From Malurus cyaneus samueli (lineage: Eukaryota; Chordata; Aves; Passeriformes; Maluridae), in NCBI GenBank assembly GCA_009741485.1, contig CM019215.1, positions 77,029,845-77,093,844 of the forward strand: a stretch of 64,000 nt of DNA, read 5' to 3'. The position numbers were made by a program, and so were the translations under genes. Numbering within the stretch: the stretch's first letter is position 1; each line of letters begins with the position of its first letter. The notes beneath the pieces were generated by a model. That model had not been told where the DNA came from. It made no database searches and saw nothing but the letters and a program-made list of their open reading frames with translations. This document shows, piece by piece, positions 24,736-38,504 of this stretch.

Positions 24736-27700
24736 AATCGTGTTCCAAATTTTTCATGCTTCATCCTTAAATAATTTTACAGCATCATCTTCAGTTTGCA
24801 ATCCCTCGTCTCTTCCTTCCTTTCCCTGAGCAGTTACCTAATAAATTTAGGTAATACTTCGGTCTGTGTTTTGTCTCTGGTGATTTCTGTGCAAGGATGT
24901 TCCATTTGTCTAAGTTTCACCACACATTTTAGTGGTCACCTCTCAATTTCTCTGAGTTATGCTGAATGCAGAGTCTAGCTCCTGCACCCTTTTAATCCTC
25001 ATCAGTTCTGATGGCAAAATCTACCTACAAAATTGATAAGAAATACAGGTTTCTATTTCATAACCCATCAGGTTACTGATGATATTGAACAAAGCCAGGT
25101 CTAAGGCCATGACAAAATCCTTATGACCACACACTTGCACTCCAAACATAAGACATCTTTTCATTATAAAGATCAGTTCTACAACCAACTTTGTGTTTTC
25201 TCTTTGTTGATGCAAATAAATCAAACACAGATTAAAATTCTGAGTGAAACAGCACCAAAATTTTTAGCCAGGATTTGAGATACCTGCTGTTTTCTCTTCT
25301 GTCCATAAAACTACCAGATTAGAGAGCTTTTAAAGAATTTATTCAAAATATATGCATTTGTACCATTCAATTTATATTTTAGCTCTCATTTCTTGTTTTT
25401 CAAAGGCAATATGTTATAAATTAGGTCACTTATAAGCAAACTGGAAGCATTATGTTTTAGTATTAGAACTATGAAACAGTTACATTGATTCCATCTATGA
25501 TTTTTACAGCAGGGGTCTTAGAAATAAAGATTTTTGGTTGGTCAGGTAAATAATCGATATAAGAAAGGAACTAATGTGGGGTTTATTTTGTTGTTTTACA
25601 TCATTAGGTAATTTAGATTTCCTAAATTTTCACCTGGCCACTGTCAAACAAATTCAATAGGCTTATGTTTTAACAGCAGCTAACCAAACAATCTTTTTGA
25701 GATATGCCACGATGTCACAACATGGGCAGATAAAAATAAAATCACAATAATTACTTGAAAGCAATTCGTCTATGACACTTCAAGTTAGCATTTTTTGTAC
25801 AATAAGCCCTTGACTATTTTACAGCATTTCATACAAGTGTTTTTCCTCCATGAATTTTTATAGCATGTTGTATGTACCCAGTGGACTGTAAAAATTATAA
25901 TTTTTGTAATATCTCATCCTTGCAAAACATATTTAAATAATTCTTAAAAGGATGCAATATGTCTTAATTCAAAATCTCACTTCCATTCCTTTCAAAGCTC
26001 ATATTTATGTGAGGAATACCACTAAGCATCATGAATTATGTGCCAGGCTTACCAATGCAAATAAAGGTTTGTAAAACCTGGCACTGTAAAGGTCCCATAT
26101 GCTTACTAGAGAAATCCATATCTGATAAATAAGAAATCAGATAAATAAATTTAGCCATGACATCTGTTGCCAATCTTATTCCCTAGGTAAAACATAGCTT
26201 GAAGGAAAAAAAAAAAAAAAATTGTAAACACCTTTTGACATCTTCAAGGACTCTCATACACCAACAAAAACAGGATATTTAAAACATTCTTATTATTCTT
26301 GTAAATCCTACAGGGGTAGATTAGAAAATACAGTAAAATCTTTTCTATACATATTGTATAGAAAATACAGAAATCTCTACAGCCCTTCATGGACACACTG
26401 GTTCTGAACCTATAACTTGCCACACTGAAGAATAGGAGGAAATACACAAACTGATCTTGGCTGATTTACAGGATTCAATATCAATTCCATGTTCAGAGCA
26501 TATGCAACCAGCATAGCAAAGCATTATTAGACACATTCTTTGCTACATGGAAAACGAGGGCAATATTTCAAAAGCAAGGATGAAGAAAACTGCATCCGTA
26601 CAGCTTCTGATTTATGACAGACTCCTTGGAGAGGCAAAAGTTGTGTGAAATGTAATCCTGCTTTATTTTTAGAACATTTATTTAAATATGAGATTAAGAC
26701 TGGGAAGAATCAGTGCCTTTTTTGACTGTAAATGTGCAGCTCCTTCATGTTGCAAACTGTTTAGGGTTTTTCTAAGTGAATTACACTGACACTTTGAACA
26801 CCTTCTCAAGAGAGCAAGCTTGGTATTTTGGTTCCTATGACTGTAAGGATCTCCTGTTTTATCCTGTAACTCTCACTGCTCCTTCACCCTCCCTTATTTC
26901 TGTAGGAGTGCCTGCTGGAGTATGGGCAGTGCAAACAGATGCTCACAATCAGCACTATAGAAGGGCACTCAGTGAGATGTTGAAGACAAATTGTTGTGAC
27001 AGCCCAGTGCTACCCCATTGCTGATAAGTCTTTTTTTCACCAAAACTAATTATTTTTGGCATAATGTTGTACTGGTAAGAGAGCAGGATAACTTGCTTCC
27101 AAGTCCAGCAACCCAAGAGTCTCCAGTACCATAAACCACTTTCTGAAATAGTCGAGACTTAGATATGTTTTAATTTTCTAGTCATTCTTTTAACAAAATC
27201 AATAGTTTTCAGGGTTTTTTCCTATGATCTACTCATTCATTATGGAATTGAAGACACCATCAATTTTCAGACATATTTAAAATAACCAGATTGAGTAGTA
27301 GAATGAATACTTTCATGGAATTTCTCATTGCTAATGAAAAGAAGACAAAAAAAAAGCAGAATGAAGCTCTTCTCTTTTTGTAACTTAATCTTTACTCTTG
27401 AGAAAACTTCTCATCTCCAAAACATTCTATTACCCTTGTAAAATTTCATAAGTAATTTCTTTAGCATTGCAACAACAATTTGCCATTTTCAATGATTTGT
27501 ATCAGGTAAATAAGAATATTGCAGATTTCTAGTTTAATTTAGCTCTTTCATTTCAACCATGTGAAAAAATTCATAATTTTCTAAATAACTTGATTACCTT
27601 GAATTAGATTTAGACCTCATTTCTTGAATTCATAATTTCATCAGGTATAGTCTTTGAAACCTGAATATTTTTTTCAATCAGCTTGTTCCTACATGCTCAG

Positions 27701-28753
27701 AAGATTAATGTTTTTAAAATTATCTAAAGCTGGCACACTGGACAAGTCCAAATTAATAATTGCATTGAAAGAAGCATCTCTTGTGCATGAGATTACAAAA
27801 ACGTGTCTCAGCTATGAATTTGTAACCTGATCATCCCATCCTGCTTTCTCAAAACGACATGGTCTATGTCTGTCATGCACAGTACAAAATATAGAAGGCT
27901 TTTATTAAAAAGAATGCAAAGACATTTACATTAGGCCAAATTAAACTTCCTAAATCAAGAGCAGGTTCTGCCAATTTACTAAATAGCCAGCTGTTTCCTT
28001 CATGGTTTTACTAAAGTAATGGTTCTCATGAATCATGCACTCTTAATCTGTGATCCATTCCAGGATTCATGAATGCAGTATGATCTGTTTTATGAGGATA
28101 GGAAACTGTGCATGTAGCTTACATTTATGATATGAAACAGAATATTGACCATAAAGAACTCATTTTCAATTTTACATTAAATTACAGAAAGAAAGAAAAA
28201 AAAGTCTACATACAAAGAGCATTCAACATCACTGTTTAATTTCATAGCAACAGTATCATCTACCTAGGATGTACAAGCAAATGTTGTCTTCCCGCATCAT
28301 CTATTTTATTGGCTAAATTTCTAGAGTAATCAAACATCCCAATGGAATACTAGAAACTGAACGAACTTTCACACCATCAAAGTAGGAAAAAAAGCAGAGA
28401 AAGGAAAATGGTTGAATTAGAAGAAAAATCACCACAGAAAATCTGCCCAGGAAGACAGTTCCACTACAATCTTTATGAGATAATCAGAGGTAACAGCTAT
28501 CCTGAAGAGAGGACGGAAGGTCTTGCAGGGGGCCTGTAAAACTTTACAGCATTGTTTAAGCAGCTATCAAATGGTCTGGCCTGAAGCAGTTGACAAAGCA
28601 ATATTCTCCTGATTGTGATCTTCTGATCATGCTCAGAAAGTGCTCTCTCGAACACATTCTCTGTACATAATGACTGAATACAAACATCTTAACAACATGT
28701 TTGCCTTTGTGTCTTGACAATCCAAAGGTTGGAATTATCAAGAAGACTCAAGC
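24736..28753. other. AT-rich unique sequence, no gene seen
   Basis: Four kilobases without a recognised exon, RNA gene or transposon. A-run at about 26204-26220. Frames stay under 85 codons. Confidence 0.5.
26341..26365. repeat. Perfect 10-bp hairpin
   Basis: TTTTCTATAC and GTATAGAAAA pair perfectly around the 5-nt loop ATATT. GAAAATACAG also occurs both before and after the hairpin. Being AT-only in most pairs, the stem is weak; it is most simply a chance or slippage-born palindrome. Confidence 0.8.
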
Positions 28754-28793
28754 CACACACACACACTGCACTTTTTTTTTTTTTTTTTTTTTT
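28754..28793. repeat. CA microsatellite and T-run of 22 beside a CR1
   Basis: About six CA units (28754-28766), then 22 T (28772-28793), about 50 bp left of the minus-strand CR1 3' end. Confidence 0.95.
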
Positions 28794-28844
28794 ATGATTT
28801 TTCAAGATGTAAAATTGTGGTCCAACTCTATCTTTCACCTTCAG

Positions 28845-29138
28845 AACACAGCATCCTAGAATGCTTGTATTGGAAGGGAGCTTAAAAGCCATCTGTGTCC
28901 ATCCCCCTGTTGGACACCTTCCACCAGACCAGGTTGCTCAGGGCCCTATCCAACCTTGCCTTCAACACTTCTAGGGAAGGGGCATCCACAACTTCTCTCA
29001 TCAAACTGTTCCAGTGCCTCACTACCTTTGCAGTAAAGGCATTTTTTTCCTAATAGCTAATAGAAACCTCTTTCAGTTTGTGGCCATGCTCCCTTGTTCT
29101 GTCAGTATATATTCCTATAAAAAGTCTCTCTCTAAAGA
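28845..29138 (-). mobile_element. CR1 LINE 3' end, 5'-truncated, minus strand
   Basis: Among the clearest CR1 copies in the window. GACCAGGTTGCTCAGGGCCC near 28927, GGGGCATCCACAACTTCTCT near 28979 and TGTTCCAGTGCCTCACTACC near 29008 are the reverse complement of the C-terminal coding end and 3' UTR of CR1. The terminal repeat at its left end (CATCCTAGAATG) is altered from the usual CATAGAATG. Truncation to about 300 bp is typical of CR1, which is copied from its 3' end. Confidence 0.92.
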
Positions 29139-32100
29139 CATGGAGAGATGGATTGCATAATCCACTCTATGCAATGGATTAGAGCTTTAGCAGTTTTAAA
29201 GCTTTGTTTTCGTCCTAGTACTGTTGAAAGCAGATGACCACCCTTTTGTCACTCATGCAGTATACAGGACTCCACTGAACATTATATCCCTGCATTTCTT
29301 CCCCTGACAGAGCTAATTAGAATTTTGGAGGGCATATTAGATATTAAAAAAAAAACCAAAAAAACAAAAAACAAACCAGAAAGGTCTTATTTTTTCAGTT
29401 TTCTTGATTTGTGGGGCTATGAAAGGGGCTCCTTATGACATCAAATACATTAATTTCTCTTGCAAATGTTTTCAGTCCATCTACATTGCCATTTTGAGTA
29501 TGGAAGTAAAATATTTTCAATACATTGGTGGATTTCTAGGCATACCGGCAACATTTAAAAACTAAACAGACAAATTCAGGCTGTACAATGCTTATTTAGC
29601 AGACTAAACACACCTTATTTTTTTTTTTTCATGTGAGAGTATTCTTTAATCACCACCTGTATTTGAGTTGAATATTTATACTTGAAAAGGTAGCTGGATT
29701 CAAGCAAAAGCAAAGAAAATTCAATTCAAAGGGTTGTTCACGAAGTCCACCATTTTAAAATGGGAAAGGTAAGTATTCTTTTGGTCTTGTGCCTATTAAG
29801 CAAGGTTTTGAAACATATTTATACATTTTAACTTTTAAAAACAGCTGACTGCTTAGAAAAATGGGCTCAGCAAGAATCAGTATTTTTTTTTCCCTTCTTT
29901 TGTGGAAAATGTTAACTATTCCTCTAGCAGGAGAAATTATTCTAAGATCTGTTTTAATACATCTTTTTTCCCTTTCAAAAGGTAGCTGTTACTGCTAATT
30001 GTGAGAAGCATTTTAAAAATTTGGCACCTTTTATCCCTGAACAAAGATTACATGCACAGTAAGTTGTAATCCTTGGCTTTGCAATACCGCTTTATGAGGT
30101 TAAGAAGATGAATGTTCATTGCTTTTAATCCTTACCATGATTTACGAGGCTCTGGGCATCCTTTCCCCAGAGCATCTCCAACTGTGTGGTTGTTCTGCCT
30201 GCTGCTTAAATTACAGAGACATCTGCAAAGTAAATTATGGATTGTTGTCCCACAACCAGGCTGCCTCCTGATCTCTCCTGTAGTATTTCTTTGATAACAA
30301 CAAGCAGCTTTTTTTCCCCTTGTTTATCACTCTTGTTTTTCCAGGCTGGGTGATGCTATGATGACCCTGATGACTGCCTGCACTGCACACTTTCAACCAA
30401 CACACACTGCTGAAAAAACCCACAGGAAAAAGAAGGGGAGGGAATGGGCTGCAAGAAACAGAGCAGACAGCTACGTAATGTTTGTTTTATCCATTAAGCT
30501 CTTCAAAGTCCACCATTCACAAATCTGGAGACTGTTTTCCTCCTCTAGAAGTTGGTGTAGCTAAACCAAACATCTGAGCACTTGGAACCATTCTGAATGA
30601 GGTGCATACATAGCTTGTGATTGTAATACCTCTCTACTCTATATTCATTAACATCTCTACTTATACGCACCTATCAATATAAACTTATCAAACACTTTCA
30701 GGGCTATCTAAGGCATATGAAAAGCTGAACCAGATTTTTAATTATGTGCTTAATTTTATAATCTTGCAGTTTAGGATTTTATTTCATAATAAATGCAGTG
30801 AGAATATAAACTCATTATCAATAACAAATCATATACCAAGCATGCCAAGGTTCATCTTTGTCCACAGACAGGCATTTCTTAAAAACAGACTACTCAATGC
30901 TGATGTCATTAAATTTAAAACAAAATTTAATAAAATAATTCCACATAACTTGCTCTATTTTATCCTTCTCATTATGTTCTCCTACTGTCTACCTGAGTGT
31001 CATGAAACAAGATCCAATTTAAATTACAATCCAGGTGTCAAAATAATAATATTTTAAAGGCAAAATACATGGAAATATATCATTCAAACCATTTTACCAA
31101 GCAGAAATGATAATTACATCCCAAGCTTTTTTGGCACAATTCCAGCAAGCCTAGTCAAGATAGCAAGTGCTGATCGCATTGACATCAGAGAAGTGCTTTT
31201 CATTTATTTGTCAGAGTCACTGAGATATAATCTCAATTTCCTTATTTCTTTTGACTAGTCAGAAGCCCAGAGTTTTGTAAGAGAAAATGCATAACCAAAA
31301 ATTGCCTTGTGCACTTTGTCCCAAAGACATCAAAGGCAGATTCAAGCAAAAAAACAAGCATCCAGACACTTTTAACCATGCTTCAAATACCAAATTACTA
31401 AAAATAAAATATAACGCCAAAAATTCACCAGCCTTTGCCATCTTTCGGAGCCTGTGCTTTAAATTAATTTAGGCTTTTACCTCAAAATTAATTATAATCA
31501 AGTTTAAAGTTGTAGAATTCATACCTTCATATATAATTGATTTTTTTTGGTCTTCCCCAGCATTAAATTGTTGTCCAGAACATAGTAAAACCATTTTACA
31601 GTACAAACTCCATATGCAACAACTGAAGTAGACAATAATGTATTAAATAAACATGAGGAAGCCTACGACATTGTTTTTTCTCCCTGTGAAAGAGGTTCTG
31701 CCAAGGTAAGCCTTTGAAAGCAAAGACTATTTGACAAAAATAACACCGTGCAATTATGAGGAAAAAAGCATCATAAAACTAAAGCTCAGAGAGAAAATTA
31801 ATTTCTGTCCTTTAAGACGTACAGACTATACTATAAAGGTACTTCTATTTTCTCCTATCTACATCTAAATTGAAATAGACTGAAAAATGCAACATAGAAC
31901 ACTGTTCTCTGTAAATAGTGAATTGCTCTGTAGCAGTGAAATCTCCAGATTGTATCAAGTATTTTTATTGAGATGTGCAGCAAGGATAACTAGAAAGCTG
32001 AATTTCTTGATTTCAGCTCAGTAGGCCTAAAACTAAATTCTGTTTAATATGTAAATAACAATGAACAAAGTAAAAAAAAAAGATCCACCAACTAAAACGT

Positions 32101-33134
32101 GGTATTGAATCCACTAGGTTTAGCATAGTTAACTCATCACAATTATTTCAGATTTCTTTCAGATGATAGAGACATCTTTTTAAAAGTCTACCTGTGAATA
32201 TGATGCCACATCTTCCAATACTTTACACAAATGAAGTTCAGCCCTTAGTCAGCCTTATTCAGCACAATCCTCAACTGATTGGGTCACTACAATCTACAAA
32301 AACCATAAAAAAGTTAAATTGTCATTGTCGAACAATTGTTTCTCATGAAAGTCGAAAGAATTAACAGCCAAAGCATAATGATTTGTGTCACTAGAAAAAT
32401 CAATCTAGCATAAGAAAATACACCACACAGCACTTTTTCTGTGCCTCCTCAGTGAATATGACAAGGTGAAGAGCAGGACACAGACAACCCTTGAAGCTGA
32501 TGGACCCCACTGAGCAAATATTCAGAATTAAACTGCTCACATTCCTTATAGCCATCTAAAACTTGGGGATTTTACTGCCAGCAGATATTGCTGCAGAACA
32601 TCATATTACTGCTCTGATTTGTATGCATTGCCTTGGTTGGCTTTTCTTTGTGTCAGCTATCATTCATCACAGCATGAAAATAAACATAAAGAACTTTTTG
32701 CAAAGGATGGAGAAGCGATAATATGAGCTAGGGACATCACATATAATGATTTGTTCTTTTCACAATGGTTTTACAGCCAATTTTGTCACTACCACAATGG
32801 TATAAATCAGTATCACATATGGCAGGATGGTAATTTTTCTCATAAGTGCAATTCTGTAACTCACAGAAGCAACTTCTGTAACTAGCCCATCCCTATCTGG
32901 TTCCTATTACAGATCTGAAACACAATGTTACTTCTACCAATCCAATGTTTAGATGATAGGGGAGGGGGGAAGCAACCAAAAAATGCTGGAAAATCTTCTC
33001 TATTACTCCAATATGATGAAAACTTGGAGGGCTCTTTGCTGCTTTTATTTATTGCCCAGCGGTTCACGTATTGGAATTTTTGAATGCAGATGGACAGAAA
33101 GCTGAATGAATAGGAGCAAAGAGAAAAGGAAATT
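29139..33134. other. AT-rich unique sequence, no gene seen
   Basis: No gene or known transposon recognised. Contains an A/C tract at 29346-29378 and a T-run near 29620. The part 29690-30110 has balanced, non-repetitive sequence of the sort often seen in conserved non-coding DNA, but this cannot be tested here. Confidence 0.45.
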
Positions 33135-33260
33135 AAAAAAAAAAAAAAAAAACAAAAAAACAAACCAAAAAAAAAAAACAAAAACAAACAGAAAAAAACA
33201 AAAAAAAACCACCAAACAAACAACAAAAAAAAAAAACACAAACAACAAAAGAAACAAACA
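33135..33260. repeat. 126-bp A/C-only tract
   Basis: Long A-runs broken almost only by single or double C; only two G occur. The complementary F-rich frames (32882-33343 and 33045-33257, minus strand) and the K-rich plus-strand frame are by-products. Confidence 0.95.
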
Positions 33261-36200
33261 TGGGATTCCAACTCTAAGACTGGAAGGATATTAAGAGAGA
33301 GATGGCATCCAGATACAAAACTATAAAACAAGGGAAAACTCAAGGGGAGACAAACACCTGAGCTGGTGAAAATTTTTCTTCTTTCATACCCCAGGAAGGG
33401 TTCTTAACCAAGAGAAGAGGATATTGAGGAGGGGCATAATATCCACTCTGAGCCAAACCATTAGATTATATTAAATTAAAGCTTTTAGAAAAGTAGAAAC
33501 TTGGAAGTTGTAGGTGAACTATACCTGCAGAACAAAATAAGCCATGTTTAAGGCATTAATAACCCAAGTCTCCGTACTTTAAGGAAAAACTAAAAGAAAA
33601 ACAAATAGTTTTTTAAAACATAGACTACATATTCGTAAATATATAAGTCGTTTTACAGTACTTCCACTACCCTCCACTGAATTAATACAGAACCACTTGT
33701 GGTACCTACAAAACTTTCAATATCTTGTTGGGGATGTGGGGAATTATAGAATTTTCTTTAAGTCCAGTGGAAGGAGTATTTATACAGTAATTAGGTGAAT
33801 TAAATTTTGAAATTATTAGTACCATGCAACTACAATTTTTTATACCCAAGAGACATGCTGTTCTCTGAGAATGAATTTACTGTAGAAGTAATTGACTCAA
33901 ATTGGAATAGCTGGGGCTATTCAAACACTCAGTTCACACAGACATGGGGATCTAATTCACCCTTTAACTTCACATTTGTGAGGAAGGCAGCACCAGAAGC
34001 AAACCTACACACTTAACAGGACAATTCTTTTTGACTTTCTTCCTAAGGCAAGCAGGATTTGAATCGCATGATTTAGTCCAAGCTTACCAAACCAGCCACA
34101 TTATTTTTCTTTTGAAGAATTTACTTGTGATCCCTACACTAAAAATTTAATTACCAAAAAACAAACTCACAAATAAAAAAAAGTATTCCATAAGGAGAAG
34201 AATCTCTATACTGTGCAGGCGTCTTTTGTTGCGGGAGCCACTAGCAGAAAACAGAAGCCTGAAACAAAACCAATTGTTCTTTCTCAGTGTTAGTTCTTCA
34301 CATTATTGGATTTGATAGCAACAATATTAACTTAATGGATCAATAACACTTGATATCAGTTCAAAAGAGCAGCTGAAACATGCATCCAGAACTAAACACA
34401 GTGCAGGACTCTAGAGTCTGCTGATATCGAAATAAAGAAGTCCATAAGCCAAGGAAAAAAAAAAAAAAAAAGTCCAGCTTTTTGGTGTTAACACTGCAAG
34501 TTCCTGTTTCCTTAAAAATATTCTTTAAATACAGCAAAGAACCTTAGTTATTTATTGCTTGGCACCTCTTACCAAAAAACATTGGCAATGAGAAAGAGAT
34601 CACAATGATTCTTGCTGCCAATGAGGACTAGAGTGGTACTGTAAACCTTATCGATTTTTTTCTCAGTTGCATTGATTAAATTTGAAAAATCTTTCCTGCA
34701 AATAATCCAGTTTACTTAGCTGGTGGAAAAGTACAGTATGAAAACTGTAATATTCAGTGCATTAATTATCTAACCTGAGGAGACTGACTGGGAACTACAG
34801 TGTCATTGAGCACCCTGGATTATATTCACATTTGGAGAACATTTTGAACACATTTACAAAACAAATTTAATGCTTTTAAGATTATTATCATCTGTGAAAC
34901 TTCAGAAAGTATCAAGTGATACAGAATGTGCATATTTGGTGAAATATCATTCATTTTCATTTACAGATATTTTTCAGAGTATAACATCTAACTGGAAGTC
35001 ACCTAAATTGTGCAGCATGAAATGGTTCCTTGCTCTCTTTTGGTTGTGCAGGTGGACTGTATTTCATTGTGCTTTTCTGCCTGTGCTCCCTCGCCCCCAG
35101 TGGGGAGAGATAGATCACAAGTGCTAACTGAAGTGATGATTCATCCTTTGTGAGGCTGGCATCTGGTCCTGTGTTTCAGGGAATTTTTCACATTCCCATT
35201 ACATCAACATTTATTCTTCAGAAACAAAAGGTTTTTGGGCAAGAAACTCCCCACACACAAGGTCATTCAGAAAAAATTTAATCATAGATTGAAAGGCCTC
35301 ACTTCTCCCTGTACTTTCAATATTCTTAGTTTTACATTTTACTGCACTAGTGTGTTTACAAAAAAATGGCAAACACACACTTCAAAACCATAATAGCCAA
35401 TTTTGTGAAGAACAACATTTCCTTCTGGGCTTATTTGATAAATATGCTTCCAACACAATTATGCAACAATGTACAGCTAATAGTGCTTTCATGTTTACTC
35501 TTTCACAAGTCAATATTAACACAAGCAGCATTAACTCCTTTGCTGAACTCTGAGATTCCTGTGACAGGATTCAGTAATAAAGCTTTCATGAATTGCAGCA
35601 CTTCAGGGTAAGCCTTTGCATCCCCCCTGCATTTTCCCTCCTTTTTCTGCCTGCGGTGGATGGAGGCCATTTCCTGACATTACTGGAAGTCTAAGCAAGA
35701 CCCATTCTTTACACTAAAACAACCAACATCTGCTATAAAATTATTATTTTTCTTCACCCTTTTAACACAAAGGCAAAGACATATCTGAAAGGATTCCAAA
35801 ACACCCTACCCAAGTCCAATGGGTTTCTAGAACAGCTTTCTCTCCATGGAAAGAAAAATGTAGCACCATCTGAATCACTGTCTTTTACTATCATTTTTAT
35901 AACAACATGAGCAATAATTGAGTTTTAAACAGTAGATTTTTTTTTTGTTTTCTCCTGCCTTTTTTTTTTTTTTTTTACTGTAGATGTAAACACTATACAA
36001 AATTCTCTACTAGTCAAGTCTACTACTCGGACTATCCACAGAAAAATGAGACCATGATTAAATTCTGGGTTCATTCCAGGTGAGGCAGGGTGGCTGTATT
36101 AGAAAGAAAAGGAACATAATACCTTACATTGACAACATATGAAGATGGTCAAACTATAAATTTAAAGGCATTAAAAAAAAAAAAAAAAAAAGGCAATAGA

Positions 36201-36470
36201 GAAATGGGCAAGAATAGAGATATAATTAAATTAAGTAGAAATCATATAAAAGATGTGGCCATATCAGCATGCTGAAGCCATAGAACATTCTCCTGGTTTG
36301 CTGAGAACTCAGAAAAGAGACTGATAAAACAGCAAACCAAAAGGAAGTCAGAAGTGTGCCTGAGTGAGCAACATTGCCACATCCTTCACAGTTAAAAAGA
36401 GTGAAAGGTAATGAATGGTGAAGGAGATGATAAATACAAGTTTTACTCAGAAGAAAAAGACGAGGACAAA
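33261..36470. other. AT-rich unique sequence, no gene seen
   Basis: No gene recognised. A-runs at 34455-34471 and 36174-36191, T-rich stretch at 35938-35976. Frames are short and unlike known proteins. Confidence 0.5.
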
Positions 36471-36545
36471 TCATAGAATTGTTTAGGTTGGAAAAGACCT
36501 TTAAGATGATCAAGTCCAGCCATTAGCGCAGCACAGCCAATTTCG
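36471..36545 (-). mobile_element. CR1 3' tail, ~75 bp, minus strand
   Basis: TCATAGAATTGTTTAGGTTG opens it, followed by GGAAAAGACCTTTAAGATGA and a CAGCACAGCCAA block. This is the CR1 3' end with few changes, so it is younger than the other CR1 copies here. It ends abruptly near 36545, an extreme 5' truncation. Confidence 0.82.
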
Positions 36546-38440
36546 TAATGCTCCAACATTTTAATATGACTCTGTGGTTTTTTTAGATTGCCAGCAACCT
36601 AAATGATTTCTTACATAATTAAATGATGCTGGTTTCAGGTGGCATTAATTATTAACATCAGGTCATCCAATTTAGGAGGAAGAACACAATCCAACACAGA
36701 CAAGCAGTTATAAATCATCAACAACTCAATTCAGGCATGAGTCATCCATTGACTCAAAATAGGTCAAGCACAACTCCAAGGTCAAATAGATTCTTATAAA
36801 CTTCTTGAATAACAGTTTTTTTCTGTGAATTACAGGTGACAAAAAAACACCAATAAAACTAAACCCCTATTGCCATACAGTTTTTCCTGCTAAAAAAAGG
36901 GGACAATAATCCATGAGAATGAGAAATATTTGTATAAAAGCGTACAGATTTTCTTCATATACAAAACATTCATTTTTACTAAGGTCAATGAGAAATGTCA
37001 TGTGAATGAAACAGGAGGCTTTAAATCCTTAACAAGAACCTGATGACAGGTTTTGATGCTTTCAATGTGCCAACGGTCTGCAGCTTTTCCTATCCCTCAC
37101 CTCCCAAAATGTTTCTTAAGACATGCAAGTAAATAAGTTTTGTCACCCTTTTCTTCCTAAAACCCGTGACAATGGGAGTTGCTATTTTTGCAGTGTGAGC
37201 ACCAGTTCACTAGAAACTGGAATGAAACCAATCACCCATTTCACACAGCAATTGCACTGCTACCAGAGAGTAATGATTTTCAGTCACTACTGACTTAGCT
37301 TGGATCTGAACTACCGGCTCAAAGGTCAAAAGCTTTATAACCAATTATCAATCTCCTGGTCCATCCAGACCCCACTATTATCTTGATTTCCTTTTGATGA
37401 TTAATGCTGTTGCCATAGTTTAATCAAATAAGCCTTTGGCTCTGACATTTACTGCCATCCTCCAGCTGCTTCTTCACAGAAATGAGTCAAGAAAAAACAT
37501 AATAAAATTAATACTGACTGTTCCAAATTTATCTAGGAATTAAGACAAAGAACTCTGCCACTACACTTAATATTATTTCATAGTCTCTTAAACATCTGTA
37601 TTGTGTCTGAATTTTCAGACAGGAATTCACATGGTTTCAGACACCCAGAGTGCAATATGTCATCTAAAAGTATTTGATCTTATAGCTGGGCAGTCAAAAT
37701 TGTCACAGAATTCTTGAAATACACAGAAAGAATCTATACCTGCCCTTCTGAATACCATCTTCTGGACTCCAGTCTATCTGCCCTAATCTTCTTCCCCCAA
37801 AAGGATATAATTTAGCAGAAGGATAAGCATGCCAGGATTATCCAAGATCATGCTAGACTACTTGTGATACTAGCCAACAGTTCATTGCTATCTCCAGATC
37901 AAAAGTGTAATGATTTTCTTAGATAGTTTTTGATCTTACTCATGTCCTTTTATATCACAATATATAAACACATATGACATCCTGAAAAATGAGAAATCCT
38001 TTAAAAGTTCTACTAAAAAAAAAAAAAAAAGAAAAGAAAAAAGAAAAAAAAAAAAACCAAACAAAAGAAGTTTAAGATTACTTCTAAGTATATCTAGTTT
38101 ACTTCTTAGACTAAACCATCATGGACTCTCAAAATATTTTTACATCTTTTTCTTTCAGGATAGGTCACAACATTTGTGCTGAATGCATGTTTCGGGAACA
38201 ACAGAGAGTTGATGAATAATTTGCTATACATAAATTCTTCTGTGAAATCGTGCCATATGTCTACTTGGTTAATGGCTGTAGAAAGGTAATTTGTCTAAGT
38301 GGAAAACAAATGGGTATTTCCTATGTTTCTCTCCATTCCCTCTGTAAGAACCTACTTACTCAGACTCATAAGTGCACAAATATAATTACTTGCTACTAGG
38401 TAACAGATTTTTATTACACATTGTCTTCTAAACCTAGCAA
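36546..38440. other. Unique sequence, no gene seen; A-rich tract at 38015-38062
   Basis: No exon or known transposon recognised. The A-rich tract at 38015-38062 is broken by G in its middle and by C at its end. The part 37270-37580 carries several TAAT cores and looks like non-coding sequence under constraint; that is a guess. Confidence 0.45.
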
Positions 38441-38504
38441 GGTTTTTTTTTGTTTGTTTGTTTTTTTTGTTTGTTTGTTTTGTTTTTGTTGTTGTTTTTT
38501 TTTT
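38441..38504. repeat. G/T-only tract with TTTG units
   Basis: T-runs interrupted by single G, partly as regular GTTT repeats. The glutamine- and lysine-rich minus-strand frame over it is spurious. Confidence 0.95.

Noticed and set aside
28754..28766. CA repeat as a functional element
   Set aside because: Only about six units; ordinary short microsatellite.
32882..33343. 153-codon phenylalanine-rich minus-strand frame as a membrane protein
   Set aside because: The hydrophobic part is only the translation of the A/C-only tract's complement.
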